Part shown: positions 1 through 7,416 of the stretch, in pieces
Position numbering within the stretch: position 1 is the stretch's first letter
Layout: each line of letters starts with the position of its first letter
DNA from: Leptolyngbya sp. Prado105
Lineage (GTDB): Bacteria; Cyanobacteriota; Cyanobacteriia; Leptolyngbyales; Leptolyngbyaceae
Reading direction: 5' to 3'
DNA: 49,649 bases
NCBI GenBank assembly: GCA_025454375.1
Contig: JALOOO010000008.1
Coordinates: 1-49,649, forward strand
Made by a program: the position numbers and the translations under genes
Notes under the pieces: generated by a model
The model's input: the letters and a program-made list of their open reading frames with translations, nothing else
What the model was told of the DNA's origin: nothing
Databases searched by the model: none

Positions 1-1
1 G

Positions 2-136
2 ATCGCGCAGGGTCGAGGTTCGGTGTTCGCCCGGTTTGCGATTGATGGAAATGGATGGGAGGATAGCTGCTATCGAACCCTACCAAGAAATCTCAAGGTT
101 CTTGCGCTGGGTGAGATAGCTGACTATCTTTTCTAA
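2..136 (+). CDS. 3' end of an unidentified gene (partial, 44 residues)
   Basis: Reading frame 2 is open from the window edge to a TAA at 134-136 and encodes 44 residues ending in GEIADYLF. It sits 48 bases upstream of the next gene on the same strand. The stretch is composed like real protein (Trp, Tyr, Cys, mixed charge), and no competing frame is open over the same length. The start and most of the protein lie outside the window. I do not recognise the family, so no function is offered. Confidence 0.45.
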   Translation: MAQGRGSVFARFAIDGNGWEDSCYRTLPRNLKVLALGEIADYLF

Positions 137-184
137 GGTGCAGCACTAAATAGTTCATTCCTTACAGTTCGGTTGAGAGCTTTG

Positions 185-724
185 ATGGTCAGTTTTGATC
201 TCGGTTCTTACCAGCGTAACCTTCTACGGTGTGATGAGCCGCGTTGTATTTGGGAGGTCGAAGTGCAGAAACGGTGTGATCGAAAGCAGAAACGGTGTGA
301 TCGAAATCGGAAACGTTCTAAGAGACGTACAACTTGTTGTCCGATTCATGGCTGTCTGGTGGACAGTGTGAGTCAGAAGTATCCGCTGTATGCCGATCGA
401 GTTGAGCAGCTTCAGAAGCGAGGGGTCGGTCGAAGACAGGCAATGAGTGCGATCGCGGCTCAGCCAGCCGTGCCTTTGACCGGGGAATGGTTGGAGTCGT
501 TTTGGTGCGATGAGTGTCAGGCTTCGAGTTGGTACTATGTGCGGAAGCTTGAGAAGCAGGGTTCTCAGAGAGCGGGTTATGATTTGTCGATCGTGCCGCC
601 GGAGTTGTGGCAGCGGGTGACGGGGGTGATTCATCCTGAGGGAAATCCGTCGGTGGGTGAGTTTACTCGCAAGCAGGCTCGGATGGTGAGTGGGAAGGTG
701 AAAGAATTTGGATTTGTGCGGTAA
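185..724 (+). CDS. Hypothetical Cys-rich protein, possible zinc ribbon
   Basis: 179-residue protein, family not recognised. It carries a CCPIHGC cluster near residue 50 and a CDEC pair near residue 108, spaced so that they could bind one zinc ion; this is inferred from the cysteines only. Between residues 28 and 45 is a basic QKRCDR repeat encoded by two 21-base tandem units (266-307). The C-terminal half has many Trp and Lys. The open frame begins upstream at a TTG (173), but ATG 185 has a GAGAG Shine-Dalgarno-like stretch at a suitable distance and is preferred. The gene stands between the end of an unknown gene and a toxin-antitoxin pair. A DNA-binding or accessory role is possible but not shown. 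Confidence 0.6.
   Translation: MVSFDLGSYQRNLLRCDEPRCIWEVEVQKRCDRKQKRCDRNRKRSKRRTTCCPIHGCLVDSVSQKYPLYADRVEQLQKRGVGRRQAMSAIAAQPAVPLTGEWLESFWCDECQASSWYYVRKLEKQGSQRAGYDLSIVPPELWQRVTGVIHPEGNPSVGEFTRKQARMVSGKVKEFGFVR
266..307 (+). repeat. Two tandem 21-bp units inside a coding region
   Basis: Two 21-base units (266-286 and 287-307) differ only at the last base, and a third partial unit starts at 308. Each unit adds the seven residues QKRCDRK/N to the host protein. The near-perfect identity suggests a recent slippage duplication. Confidence 0.8.
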
Positions 725-785
725 TGAGGTTTAGATAGGCAATGTAGAATGGGACTTATGGTTTAGCAAGTTTGAGGGAATCCTG

Positions 786-1088
786 ATGACTGCTCAAGTT
801 GTAGGTCTGACTGAGCGATTACTACAGCAATTTGAAATTCTGATGCCAGAGCGTCAACAGCAGTTGCTTGATTTTGCTGAGTTTCTGGTGCAGCAGCAGA
901 TGTCTGCCGATCAAGTTGTTGAGAATGCTCCAAAGAAGCGAGTTTTTGGACTTCATGCGGGTCAAGTTTCGATGAGTGAAGATTTTGATGAACCTCTCCC
1001 TGATGATTTTTGGTTCAGCGAGACTGATCCATTGATGATGACGGATGAGCAGATTCAAGAACTCAACCAGAGATCCATCCCATCATGA
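786..1088 (+). CDS. DUF2281-type antitoxin (pair 1)
   Basis: 100-residue protein of the DUF2281 type that partners PIN toxins in cyanobacteria. The N-terminal part (about residues 10-38) has the helical pattern LLQQFEILMPERQQ followed by a LLDFAEFL stretch. The C-terminal part has the conserved KKRVFGLHAG and DEPLPDDFW segments, expected to reach into and block the toxin active site. GAGGGA lies a few bases before the ATG. Its stop TGA overlaps the ATG of the toxin gene (ATGA), so translation is probably coupled. In a type II system the antitoxin would neutralise the downstream PIN ribonuclease and may repress the operon together with it. The family is clear; activity is inferred. Confidence 0.85.
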   Translation: MTAQVVGLTERLLQQFEILMPERQQQLLDFAEFLVQQQMSADQVVENAPKKRVFGLHAGQVSMSEDFDEPLPDDFWFSETDPLMMTDEQIQELNQRSIPS

Positions 1089-1471
1089 GAATCTTGCTTG
1101 ATACTCATGCTTTCTTGTGGTTTGATGCTGAGCCAGACCGCCTGTCCAATCGCTGTAAAAACTTGCTGAGAGATGAAAATAATTTGTTTTTTCTGAGTGT
1201 TGCAAGCGTTTGGGAGATTCAGATTAAGTCGCAATTAGGCAAATTGGCGTTGCGGTTGCCATTGCCCTCGTTAATTGCTGACCAAGAGGATAATCTAGGA
1301 TTACAGATTTTACAGATTACTCCGTCTCATGTGTATGCGCTGCAAAATCTGCCTGACATCCATCGTGATCCGTTTGATCGAATTATGATTGCTCAAGCGC
1401 GAATGGAGGACTTGCCTTTTGTCAGTAATGATTCTGTATTTCGTGGCTACCCGATTCAGCAGGTCTGGTAG
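1085..1471 (+). CDS. vapC: PIN-domain ribonuclease toxin (pair 1)
   Basis: 128-residue single PIN domain of the VapC type, a Mg-dependent RNase that stops growth by cutting RNA when its antitoxin is lost. The acidic residues expected at the metal site are all visible: Asp6 in LLDTH, Glu44 in SVWEIQ, Asp95 and Asp98 in HRDPFDR, and Asp116 in SNDSVF. Length is normal and nothing suggests damage. It overlaps the DUF2281 antitoxin gene by four bases (ATGA). It is a clear paralogue of the toxin at 1874-2260: same length, same catalytic positions, same YPIQxxW ending, about half the residues identical by eye. The two adjacent modules therefore look like a tandem duplication that has since diverged. 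Confidence 0.9.
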   Translation: MRILLDTHAFLWFDAEPDRLSNRCKNLLRDENNLFFLSVASVWEIQIKSQLGKLALRLPLPSLIADQEDNLGLQILQITPSHVYALQNLPDIHRDPFDRIMIAQARMEDLPFVSNDSVFRGYPIQQVW

Positions 1472-1589
1472 ATGAATTGAACCATAGACTATGCGGATCG
1501 AGTCTTCGCCAAATGGTGCTGCATCTTTTCTCCTGATCCGAAATCTAAAATAGAATATAAGGGTCGTGATATGAGGAGAATATAAACGA

Positions 1590-1877
1590 ATGACTTCTCA
1601 GAGAGTATCGACTCAGCCTATTTCAGAGGAAATGTTGGCTCGTTTTCATGAGCTATCGCCTGAACATCAGCAGCAAGTCTTTGATTTTGTGGAGTTTTTG
1701 GCACAGAGGCAAGCAAGTTCTACTGAGAACGATGTGACTGAACGAGAGCCTAAACCATCCAAACGAAGAGTTTTGGGTCAGCATAAAGGGATGGGATGGA
1801 TTCGTGAGGACTTCAATGATCCATTGCCGGATGAGTTTTGGCTGGGGAAAGAAGGCAAAGGAATTTCATCCTTATGA
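1590..1877 (+). CDS. DUF2281-type antitoxin (pair 2)
   Basis: 95-residue paralogue of the antitoxin at 786-1088. It shares the MLARFHELSPEHQQ and VFDFVEFLAQ helices near the N-terminus, and the KRRVLGQHKG and DPLPDEFW segments near the C-terminus. The ATG follows a GGAG at a good distance. Its stop overlaps the toxin start by ATGA, exactly as in pair 1, so the whole two-gene unit seems to have been duplicated. The 118 bases between the modules hold AT-rich sequence before this ATG that could be its own promoter. Cognate specificity probably rests on the divergent C-terminal segment. Confidence 0.85.
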   Translation: MTSQRVSTQPISEEMLARFHELSPEHQQQVFDFVEFLAQRQASSTENDVTEREPKPSKRRVLGQHKGMGWIREDFNDPLPDEFWLGKEGKGISSL

Positions 1878-2260
1878 ATCTTTTGCTCGATAGTAATGTT
1901 CTAATTTGGTTGGACGTTGATCCAGATTGTCTTTCAAATCAAGTTCAGGATTTGTTGATTGATGAAAATAACGTTTGGATAGTGAGTGTAGTAAGTGTTT
2001 GGGAAATCCAAATCAAGCTTCAATTGGGTAAACTCTCGCTTAATTTGCCTTTTCCGGAGTTGTTGGAGAATTTGCGGGTGACTAGCGATCTTCAGATTAT
2101 TCCGATTGAACTAGCTGATATCTGGGCACTGGAGGGACTGCCTAATCATCATCGTGATCCTTTTGATCGGTTGTTGATTGCTCAAGCGATCGTCAATCAA
2201 TTTCCAATTGTGAGTGCCGATTCTATGTTTGATTACTATCCAATTCAACGAATATGGTAG
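1874..2260 (+). CDS. vapC: PIN-domain ribonuclease toxin (pair 2)
   Basis: 128-residue PIN domain, paralogous to the toxin of pair 1. Active-site acids are at the same positions: Asp6 (LLLDSN), Glu44 (SVWEIQ), Asp95 and Asp98 (HRDPFDR), and Asp116 (SADSMF). The open frame extends upstream to a TTG/ATG-like codon at 1838, but the ATG at 1874 is preferred because it overlaps the antitoxin stop (ATGA) and gives the normal PIN N-terminus. The gene is followed at once by a strong hairpin terminator (2278-2319). Predicted to act as an RNase toxin held in check by the product of 1590-1877. Confidence 0.9.
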   Translation: MNLLLDSNVLIWLDVDPDCLSNQVQDLLIDENNVWIVSVVSVWEIQIKLQLGKLSLNLPFPELLENLRVTSDLQIIPIELADIWALEGLPNHHRDPFDRLLIAQAIVNQFPIVSADSMFDYYPIQRIW

Positions 2261-2277
2261 CTCTGTGGTTTCAGATC

Positions 2278-2319
2278 AAAAGAGCGATCGCAGGATTGAT
2301 TCATGCGATCGCTCTTTTT
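2278..2319. terminator. Bidirectional hairpin terminator built on HIP1 sequence
   Basis: A perfect 14-bp stem (2278-2291 with 2305-2318, AAAAGAGCGATCGC on the left arm) with a 13-base loop. The right arm ends in a T run, and the left arm gives a T run on the other strand. It lies between two convergent genes, so it probably ends both transcripts. Both arms contain the GCGATCGC octamer common in this genome. Confidence 0.85.
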
Positions 2320-2333
2320 ATGAACCGTATTGC

Positions 2334-2705
2334 TTAGGCTGTTACTGAGGTTTGAGCTTCAGCTTTCTTGGTTCTCTTTGCACCGGGGACTCGTTTTGTG
2401 CCGCCTGCTTTTTCGTATTCGTTGCTGCGTTTGCCATAGCGTCCGGCGACGAGGTTGAGCATTCGCTCTGAGCGATCGCTGAGGAGTTGTTCTGCTGTGC
2501 GGGCATCGCTTTGGAGTTGAGTGATGTTGGCGAGGGCGGTGTTGTAGGCGGAGATTTTTTGTTCTGCGTCTTCTAGGGCTGCTTCGTAGGTTTCGAGGGT
2601 CATGCCATCGCCGAGGTTTAGGGCTGGATCGATAGATCTCATACCGGAGATCCGGACTTTTGCAAGTTTGACGGATGGAGAAGTTGCTTTCTTTTTGAAT
2701 GCCAT
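2334..2705 (-). CDS. Small coiled-coil hypothetical protein
   Basis: 123 residues, family not recognised. The N-terminus is basic (MAFKKKATSP). Residues about 38-82 form a long helix with heptad-like leucine and alanine spacing (ALEDAEQKI, NTALANITQL, TAEQLLSDR) that should make a coiled coil. The C-terminus is again Lys/Arg/Ala-rich. A GAGGTG Shine-Dalgarno-like stretch precedes the ATG. Length and composition recall small filament-associated or structural proteins of filamentous cyanobacteria, but that is only an impression. It is convergent with the pair-2 toxin and shares its terminator. Confidence 0.6.
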   Translation of the reverse strand: MAFKKKATSPSVKLAKVRISGMRSIDPALNLGDGMTLETYEAALEDAEQKISAYNTALANITQLQSDARTAEQLLSDRSERMLNLVAGRYGKRSNEYEKAGGTKRVPGAKRTKKAEAQTSVTA

Positions 2706-2914
2706 GAGTATTGCACCTCAGTAATATTAGGGTTTGAGTCAAAGTTTGAGCAGGTGCTTTCCCAGCGCTAGGAAATCTGTGTGATAAAACTGTGACATTT
2801 CTACCGTAGTCAATAAAATCACGTTCTGCTATCTGTGATTGTAAGGAAACTGATTATAAAGTTTTCATGAAGAAGTTGCTTTTGACTCAGTATTTCTTTC
2901 ATTTGCACATGAGT

Positions 2915-3103
2915 TAAGAGCTTTCGCACGTGTGATAGAAGCTTTTACACGTGCAATAGAAGCTTTCACATATGCAATAGAAGCTTTTGCATATGTGAAA
3001 GTAAAGTTTGTATGTGCGATAGAAGCTTTTACATGTGTGATACAAGCTTTTGTTGATGTGAGAGTTGCAAGTGGATGTGCGATCGTGGGTTTTGTGGGAG
3101 TGA
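2915..3103. repeat. Array of nine degenerate 21-bp repeats
   Basis: Nine units of exactly 21 bases run from 2915 to 3103. The best units (2936, 2957, 2978, 3020) share TAGAAGCTTT followed by a purine/pyrimidine-alternating CAYRTG core; units at 2999, 3062 and 3083 are diverged. Because 21 is divisible by three, both strands stay open and give false 7-residue-repeat ORFs (IEAFTRA on +, KASIARV on -). I regard it as a non-coding or formerly coding repeat array just upstream of the third toxin-antitoxin pair. A related three-unit array lies at 4201-4263. Confidence 0.8.
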
Positions 3104-3157
3104 AATGGAATGATGAATTAGAATGGGAGGAAGAATCGTGCTTCATAGGGTAACTAG

Positions 3158-3385
3158 ATGACTACTAGCCAAACTGCTAATCTTTCTATAGAAGAGAGAC
3201 TTGCTGCGATGGAGGCAGCGCTCGCTGAGATTCAGAAGCGGTTGCCTGAGTCTGATGCTCAGAATTGGGTGGAAAAGTTCTCAGGCTCGTTTGAAGATGA
3301 ACCTGAGTTTGAAGTCGTTTTGGCTTATGGTCGTGCAATTCGACAGGGAGATTACTCGGTGCTTGAGCCTATCGATGAAGCATGA
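3158..3385 (+). CDS. Antitoxin of VapBC pair 3
   Basis: 75-residue acidic protein. An N-terminal helix (ERLAAMEAALAEIQKRL, about residues 12-28) could dimerise as a coiled coil. The rest has the aromatic/acidic pattern WVEKFSGSFEDEPEF and VVLAYGRAIRQ typical of small cyanobacterial antitoxins that precede PIN genes. The family is recognised by pattern and context only. Its stop overlaps the ATG of the PIN gene (ATGA), as in the other pairs of this island. The 21-bp repeat array ends 54 bases upstream, so its promoter must lie within or next to that array. Expected to bind and inhibit the toxin encoded downstream. Confidence 0.7.
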   Translation: MTTSQTANLSIEERLAAMEAALAEIQKRLPESDAQNWVEKFSGSFEDEPEFEVVLAYGRAIRQGDYSVLEPIDEA

Positions 3386-3855
3386 AATATCTCTTTGATA
3401 CAGACCATATCAGCATTTATCAACGACGATCTGGACAGTCTTATATTAATCTTGCATCTCATCTGGTCAGGTTTCCTCTCTCAGACTTTTCAGTTTCAAT
3501 CGTCACGGTTCAAGAACAAATTCTTGGTTCTCATGCCTACATCAATCGGGCTAAACGTCGTGAAGATGTGGTGAGAGGTTATGGAATGATGTCGCAAGCT
3601 ATGAGGGATTTGACAATTTTTGAGATTGTTGATTTTGGTGATGCAGAGGCTAGGATTTTTGAGCAGTTTAATGTGGATAAGATTCAGCTAAAGGTAATGG
3701 ATGCGAGGATTGCCGCAATAGCGATTTCTAGAGGTTTGATTTTGCTAACCCGAAATCAGCGAGATTTTGATAAGGTTCCTAATCTCAAAACACAGGATTG
3801 GACATTGAGGTTAGGTGGGTTGCTCAAGAGAGAGGGTTTGATTGGGATGCAATGA
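3382..3855 (+). CDS. vapC: PIN-domain ribonuclease toxin (pair 3)
   Basis: 157-residue PIN domain of a different subgroup from pairs 1 and 2 (N-terminus MKYLFDTDHIS). Metal-site acids visible: Asp6, Glu45 (TVQEQI), Asp107 (KVMDARI), and Asp128 or Asp130 in TRNQRDFD. The TRNxxDF segment near residue 123 is the usual C-terminal PIN signature. The last about 15 residues (LRLGGLLKREGLIGMQ) extend past the domain and overlap a degenerate antitoxin tail in another frame (3840-3905), so this C-terminus may have been remade by a rearrangement. Predicted Mg-dependent RNase controlled by the antitoxin at 3158-3385. Confidence 0.85.
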   Translation: MKYLFDTDHISIYQRRSGQSYINLASHLVRFPLSDFSVSIVTVQEQILGSHAYINRAKRREDVVRGYGMMSQAMRDLTIFEIVDFGDAEARIFEQFNVDKIQLKVMDARIAAIAISRGLILLTRNQRDFDKVPNLKTQDWTLRLGGLLKREGLIGMQ

Positions 3856-4095
3856 CTGAAGCGGAGCGCGAGGCTTTAGTGGATAACGTGGCGCATGAAG
3901 ATTGATGCTGAAGAGATGGCGCTAGCAGCAGTTGCAGAGATTCGTGAGTTTTCTCGTTTGGTTGAGATTTCTGGGACACTGAGGGCAGTTGAGGACGATC
4001 GAGATGATGACATGGTTGTAGAGTGTGCAATGGTAGGGAATGCGACTCATATCGTTACGGGAGACAGGCATCTTCTATCGTTGACGCATTACTAG
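3840..4095 (+). pseudogene. Relic of a fourth toxin-antitoxin pair (antitoxin tail plus deleted PIN toxin)
   Basis: Two remnants overlap in the normal operon geometry. At 3840-3905 one frame reads DWDAMTEAEREALVDNVAHED and stops, like the tail of an antitoxin. Overlapping that stop, an ATG at 3895 opens a 66-residue frame beginning MKI and continuing with the C-terminal third of a PIN domain of the COG1569 type: EDDRDDDMVVECA, then THIVTGDRHLL. The central part with the first catalytic Asp and Glu is missing, so the toxin must be inactive. The simplest reading is an in-frame internal deletion right after the MKI start. It lies directly behind pair 3. Confidence 0.7.
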
Positions 4096-4200
4096 AATGT
4101 TGTGATTCTGAGGGCAGCAGAGTTTATTGCGTTGTTGTCATAGCCTATATTGCAAGCTGTGAGTTGGAGAATTTGTATCTGCGGTAGCTTCGTGGAGCGA

Positions 4201-4263
4201 TCGCAGCTTTTGAAAGTGCGAGAGTTGTAAGTAGATTCGCGATCGTTGGTTTTGCTTGAGAGC
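4201..4263. repeat. Second, three-unit copy of the 21-bp repeat array
   Basis: Three 21-base units (4201-4221, 4222-4242, 4243-4263) match, in the same order, the last three units of the array at 3041-3103: a GCTTTTG-type unit, a GAGTTG..AAGT..AT unit and a TCGT.GGTTTTG unit. The two arrays face the same way and bracket toxin pair 3 and the toxin relic. Confidence 0.7.
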
Positions 4264-4312
4264 TAAGTGCTATCTCTCAACTGAGTTTGTTTTAAGTGAG
4301 TAGATTTCTATC

Positions 4313-4537
4313 ATGGCTGATGTAATTGACTTGCAGAATCGGCGAATTTTGGTGACGGGGGGTTCGGGTTTTTTAGGGAAGCAGGTGGTGAAGCAGCTTG
4401 TGGCTGCGGGAGCGAATCCTGAGAAGATTACAATTCCGCGATCGCGCAATCAAGATTTGAGAGTTTGGGACAATTGCCAGAGGGCAGTCGATCAGCAGGA
4501 TATTGTGATTCACCTTGTAGCTTATGTGGGTGGATGA
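4313..4537 (+). pseudogene. Truncated NAD-dependent epimerase (GDP-L-fucose-synthase-like), N-terminal remnant
   Basis: 74 residues with a normal start of a GDP-L-fucose-synthase-like short-chain reductase: ILVTGGSGFLGKQVV (NAD-binding Gly motif), a QDLRVWDNCQRAV segment and DIVIHLVAYVGG. Family members continue with an IGLN segment and run to about 310 residues. Here the codons after VGG are TGA TAA, and immediately afterwards GGACTCAAT still reads GLN in the same frame, so about one codon was replaced by two stops. The similarity fades within a few codons and nothing of the remaining 235 residues is present. It marks the left edge of the polysaccharide locus and is probably what is left of an earlier sugar-nucleotide gene. 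Confidence 0.7.
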
Positions 4538-4652
4538 TAAGGACTCAATAGCTTGTATGTTGAGTTTTTTGTGAAAGCTGCCCGAAGTATTGATATGAGC
4601 TAGCTTAATGTATTTATACTGATTGAGGGTGTAATTCAATTTGGGAAATGGA

Positions 4653-5972
4653 ATGTCCGATCGTTTCAAATATTTCCGTAGATATTTTTCTAAGATGTTG
4701 AAGGGTGGAAAGTCCGCCTTAAATGTTAGCAATTTTGTTGGGATACTTGGGAGCAACGTTTTTAACAATTTAGTATCATTTGTTGCGACGATCATCGTTG
4801 CCCGCATGGTAGAACCAAGCGAATTTGCTAAGTTTTCTTTAGCTGTTGCGATTACAACGAACCTAGCATCGATTGTTGATTTCGGGTCGAGTGTTGCTCT
4901 AGTTCGTTTATATAATGCAACTCAAAATCCTCTCGAAAAAGCTTCGCTAATCAACACTGTTGTTCGTTGGAAATTCTGGTTAGTTGCTTTCGTTGTTTTA
5001 CTGACCTTTCTATTTGGAGAATTGGTTGCTGTAAATGTTCCCGCTTTTCAGGGAGATACCTCTATCGTTCGTTATTCGCTCATTTCTGCTGGTCTACTTA
5101 GTTTCTGGATGACGACTAGAGCAGTCGAACAGGCTCAAAAGAAGTTTGATCTCTTTAAGGTTTATGTTGTAGGGTATGGTTTCTTACGATTTTTCTTTAT
5201 TGCTGTAGCTTTCGCGAGACATCAAGTTTCAGTTACCTCTATATTCTCTGCGCTATATTTTTTACCTTTATTTACGCTTGTTTTTTACAAGCTCACGTCT
5301 GAAAGATTTCTTGATCGTCGCAATCCTACTTTCTACAACTATAAGGTTAAATATCCGAATACTCTGAAATCAGTTTTAGGATATGGCACCTGGATTGGAA
5401 TTGCAGGAGTTTTGTTTTCTTTGCTATTCCAGATTCCTCAATTTTTACTGGCTTACACGGCTGAACCTCATCAGGTTGGACTATACGGTGCAGGGTTAAC
5501 ATTTCTATCTGTGTTTTTGCTGGTCAACGATGCGGTTCGGACGGTTCTTCTACCTGATGTTTCTGCCATTCGGGACAAATCAGGTCGTCAAGCGTTTCGC
5601 AATAAGTTGTGGCGGCTTTCGCCTACCTTTTTTATTCTGTCAAGTTCTGTGCTGATTGGAATTGCTGGTATTCAATATTTATTGCTTGGCGAAATGTATA
5701 GATCGAGTATTCCAATATTTCTCGTGATGGGAATAAGCACTATTTTGGTAATGTACCTAGGCTACTTCAACACACTTGTTCATTCGATCGGTATTCCACA
5801 TGTACAGACTTTCGTGAATGCTACAAGTTTAGCGGCGCTTTTTATGCTGTGTTTGATGCTGCCAAGATTTGCTATTTCAGTTGCGATCGCGCTTGGAGGG
5901 GTTCTTATTACCGGAGAAGTATTAACTTATGTCGTCGTCAACCGTTTTGACTTGAAGAGTACCCCGTTATGA
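4653..5972 (+). CDS. Polysaccharide flippase, Wzx/MATE-type membrane protein
   Basis: 439-residue membrane protein with about twelve hydrophobic segments spread over the whole length, an N-terminal amphipathic start and the IVARMVEPSEFAKF segment after the first segment, as in the Wzx/RfbX oligosaccharide flippases (PST transporter branch). It should move lipid-linked sugar repeat units across the cytoplasmic membrane. A TTG four codons upstream is in frame, but ATG 4653 is the more natural start. The stop overlaps the ATG of the next gene (ATGA at 5969-5972), so the two membrane proteins are probably translated together. The neighbours are a polymerase/ligase and glycosyltransferases, which fits the call. 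Confidence 0.85.
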   Translation: MSDRFKYFRRYFSKMLKGGKSALNVSNFVGILGSNVFNNLVSFVATIIVARMVEPSEFAKFSLAVAITTNLASIVDFGSSVALVRLYNATQNPLEKASLINTVVRWKFWLVAFVVLLTFLFGELVAVNVPAFQGDTSIVRYSLISAGLLSFWMTTRAVEQAQKKFDLFKVYVVGYGFLRFFFIAVAFARHQVSVTSIFSALYFLPLFTLVFYKLTSERFLDRRNPTFYNYKVKYPNTLKSVLGYGTWIGIAGVLFSLLFQIPQFLLAYTAEPHQVGLYGAGLTFLSVFLLVNDAVRTVLLPDVSAIRDKSGRQAFRNKLWRLSPTFFILSSSVLIGIAGIQYLLLGEMYRSSIPIFLVMGISTILVMYLGYFNTLVHSIGIPHVQTFVNATSLAALFMLCLMLPRFAISVAIALGGVLITGEVLTYVVVNRFDLKSTPL

Positions 5973-7381
5973 ATCTATTTGCGTGGAACAAAAATTCAAG
6001 TTTAATTATTATTGGCTGTCTAGGTTTCCTTGTACTTATATTTTTTGCTTTAGCTTTAATTTATTTACCGACGAGTAGTACAAACTTAGTGCTGGCGCTG
6101 TGTTTAGCTGCACTAGTTTTATCTCTTGGTTTCCTCATCTGCTTCAAGAGGTTCCAAGTTGGGATGATCCTTCTAATGATCATTCTCCCTGTCGAGAACT
6201 TGCTTGCAATTGGAGCATACGGAGGTGTAGCGAGATATGTGCTGATTTTGACAACTATAGGATCAATTTTTCAAGTTTCTAGGGCGCGTAAATCAGCTTT
6301 GCTGAATGATCCAATCGTTCAACTTCTAGCATTGTTTGTAATTTGGTCATCAATGACTATCCTTTGGAGCGTCAGCCCAGATAGAAGTTTGGTTGCGACT
6401 TCTACTCACGTAAGCAACCTCGCTTTACTGGTTGTTGTAGCAAGTAGTAGTTTGAGATGGTTGACAATCTATTGGGGAACTCTAATTGCAAGCTGTGCAA
6501 GTTCGGTCTTGCTGAGTCCGCTAATGCCTCGACCTGAAGGGCTAGATAACGACCTTGATCGATTCACTACAGGAGGGCAAGATCCAAATGATTTATGTGG
6601 ACTATTTATCATTGTGATATCGATAGCACTGTACTGGTTATACCCGATTGCTAAGACTCGATTAACGAAGTGCTTGCTTATTCTCTGCACATTAATGATG
6701 GTTGGTGGCATATTACTGACTGGTTCTAGAACTGGAGCGGTCACATTTCTTGTCTCGATCGTGCCACTCTTCTTTCAGAGAGTCCGCCAGAAAACTCTGA
6801 ATTATCTCTATCTTGTTGCAGTACTTAATTGCATATTCATCTTCACTGGTGAAGCGCTATCTTCTGTCTTCGGCAGCTATTTAGAGCAATTGTCTTCAAT
6901 CGATGGCTTTGCGTTGCTTAATCGTTTCTTGGAGCTTGATGAAAATACTCTAGCTAGATCAAGATGGGATGTATGGATGGCAGCCACAGAGGCGATTAAA
7001 CAGAATTTTGTTCTGGGAGTCGGAGCAGGAGCACTTCCTTACACGATCGATTCGTATTCAGTAGTTTCTCTTCCCAGAGGAACCTACAACGATGAACTGG
7101 CAGTATCTGCACACAGTATAATCTTATCTGTATGGAGCGAAACAGGACTTGTTGGTATTAGCCTTTTTGCTTCGTTCCTGATTATCTCAATGAAGCGTGC
7201 ATTCATATTGTCCAAAAGTACATTTTCCGGGTTGTCAGTACTAGTTGGATTAGCAGTCGTTCTGACAATGGGAATAACTTTGACTTGGGAGACAAAGAGA
7301 ATCATCTATATTTTGCTAGGAACGCTCTGTGTTTTGTGGAATGTCCGGAGAGATAGCTCAAAAACTTTAAACTTCATTTAA
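5969..7381 (+). CDS. O-antigen ligase/polymerase-like membrane protein (Wzy/WaaL type)
   Basis: 470-residue protein with at least ten predicted membrane segments and one large loop between about residues 280 and 375. That loop contains SRWDVWMAATEAIKQNFVLGVG and later SAHSIILSVWSETG, the arrangement of the Wzy_C/O-antigen-ligase family in which loop Arg and His residues act on lipid-linked sugars. GSRTGAVTFLVS, near residue 255, is another family feature. It overlaps the flippase gene by four bases. Flippase plus Wzy-like protein argue for a Wzx/Wzy-dependent polysaccharide. Polymerase and ligase cannot be told apart from sequence alone. Confidence 0.8.
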   Translation: MNLFAWNKNSSLIIIGCLGFLVLIFFALALIYLPTSSTNLVLALCLAALVLSLGFLICFKRFQVGMILLMIILPVENLLAIGAYGGVARYVLILTTIGSIFQVSRARKSALLNDPIVQLLALFVIWSSMTILWSVSPDRSLVATSTHVSNLALLVVVASSSLRWLTIYWGTLIASCASSVLLSPLMPRPEGLDNDLDRFTTGGQDPNDLCGLFIIVISIALYWLYPIAKTRLTKCLLILCTLMMVGGILLTGSRTGAVTFLVSIVPLFFQRVRQKTLNYLYLVAVLNCIFIFTGEALSSVFGSYLEQLSSIDGFALLNRFLELDENTLARSRWDVWMAATEAIKQNFVLGVGAGALPYTIDSYSVVSLPRGTYNDELAVSAHSIILSVWSETGLVGISLFASFLIISMKRAFILSKSTFSGLSVLVGLAVVLTMGITLTWETKRIIYILLGTLCVLWNVRRDSSKTLNFI

Positions 7382-7416
7382 GATTGAATTTCCAATGATT
7401 TTGCTTGGGATTAGGG

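Noticed and set aside
2915..3103. CRISPR array
   Set aside because: Units are contiguous, diverged and only 21 bases long with no unique spacers, and no cas gene is nearby.
2865..3153. Open frames with 7-residue repeats on both strands
   Set aside because: A consequence of the 21-bp period, which keeps frames open on both strands; no Shine-Dalgarno sequence and no protein-level conservation of the diverged units.
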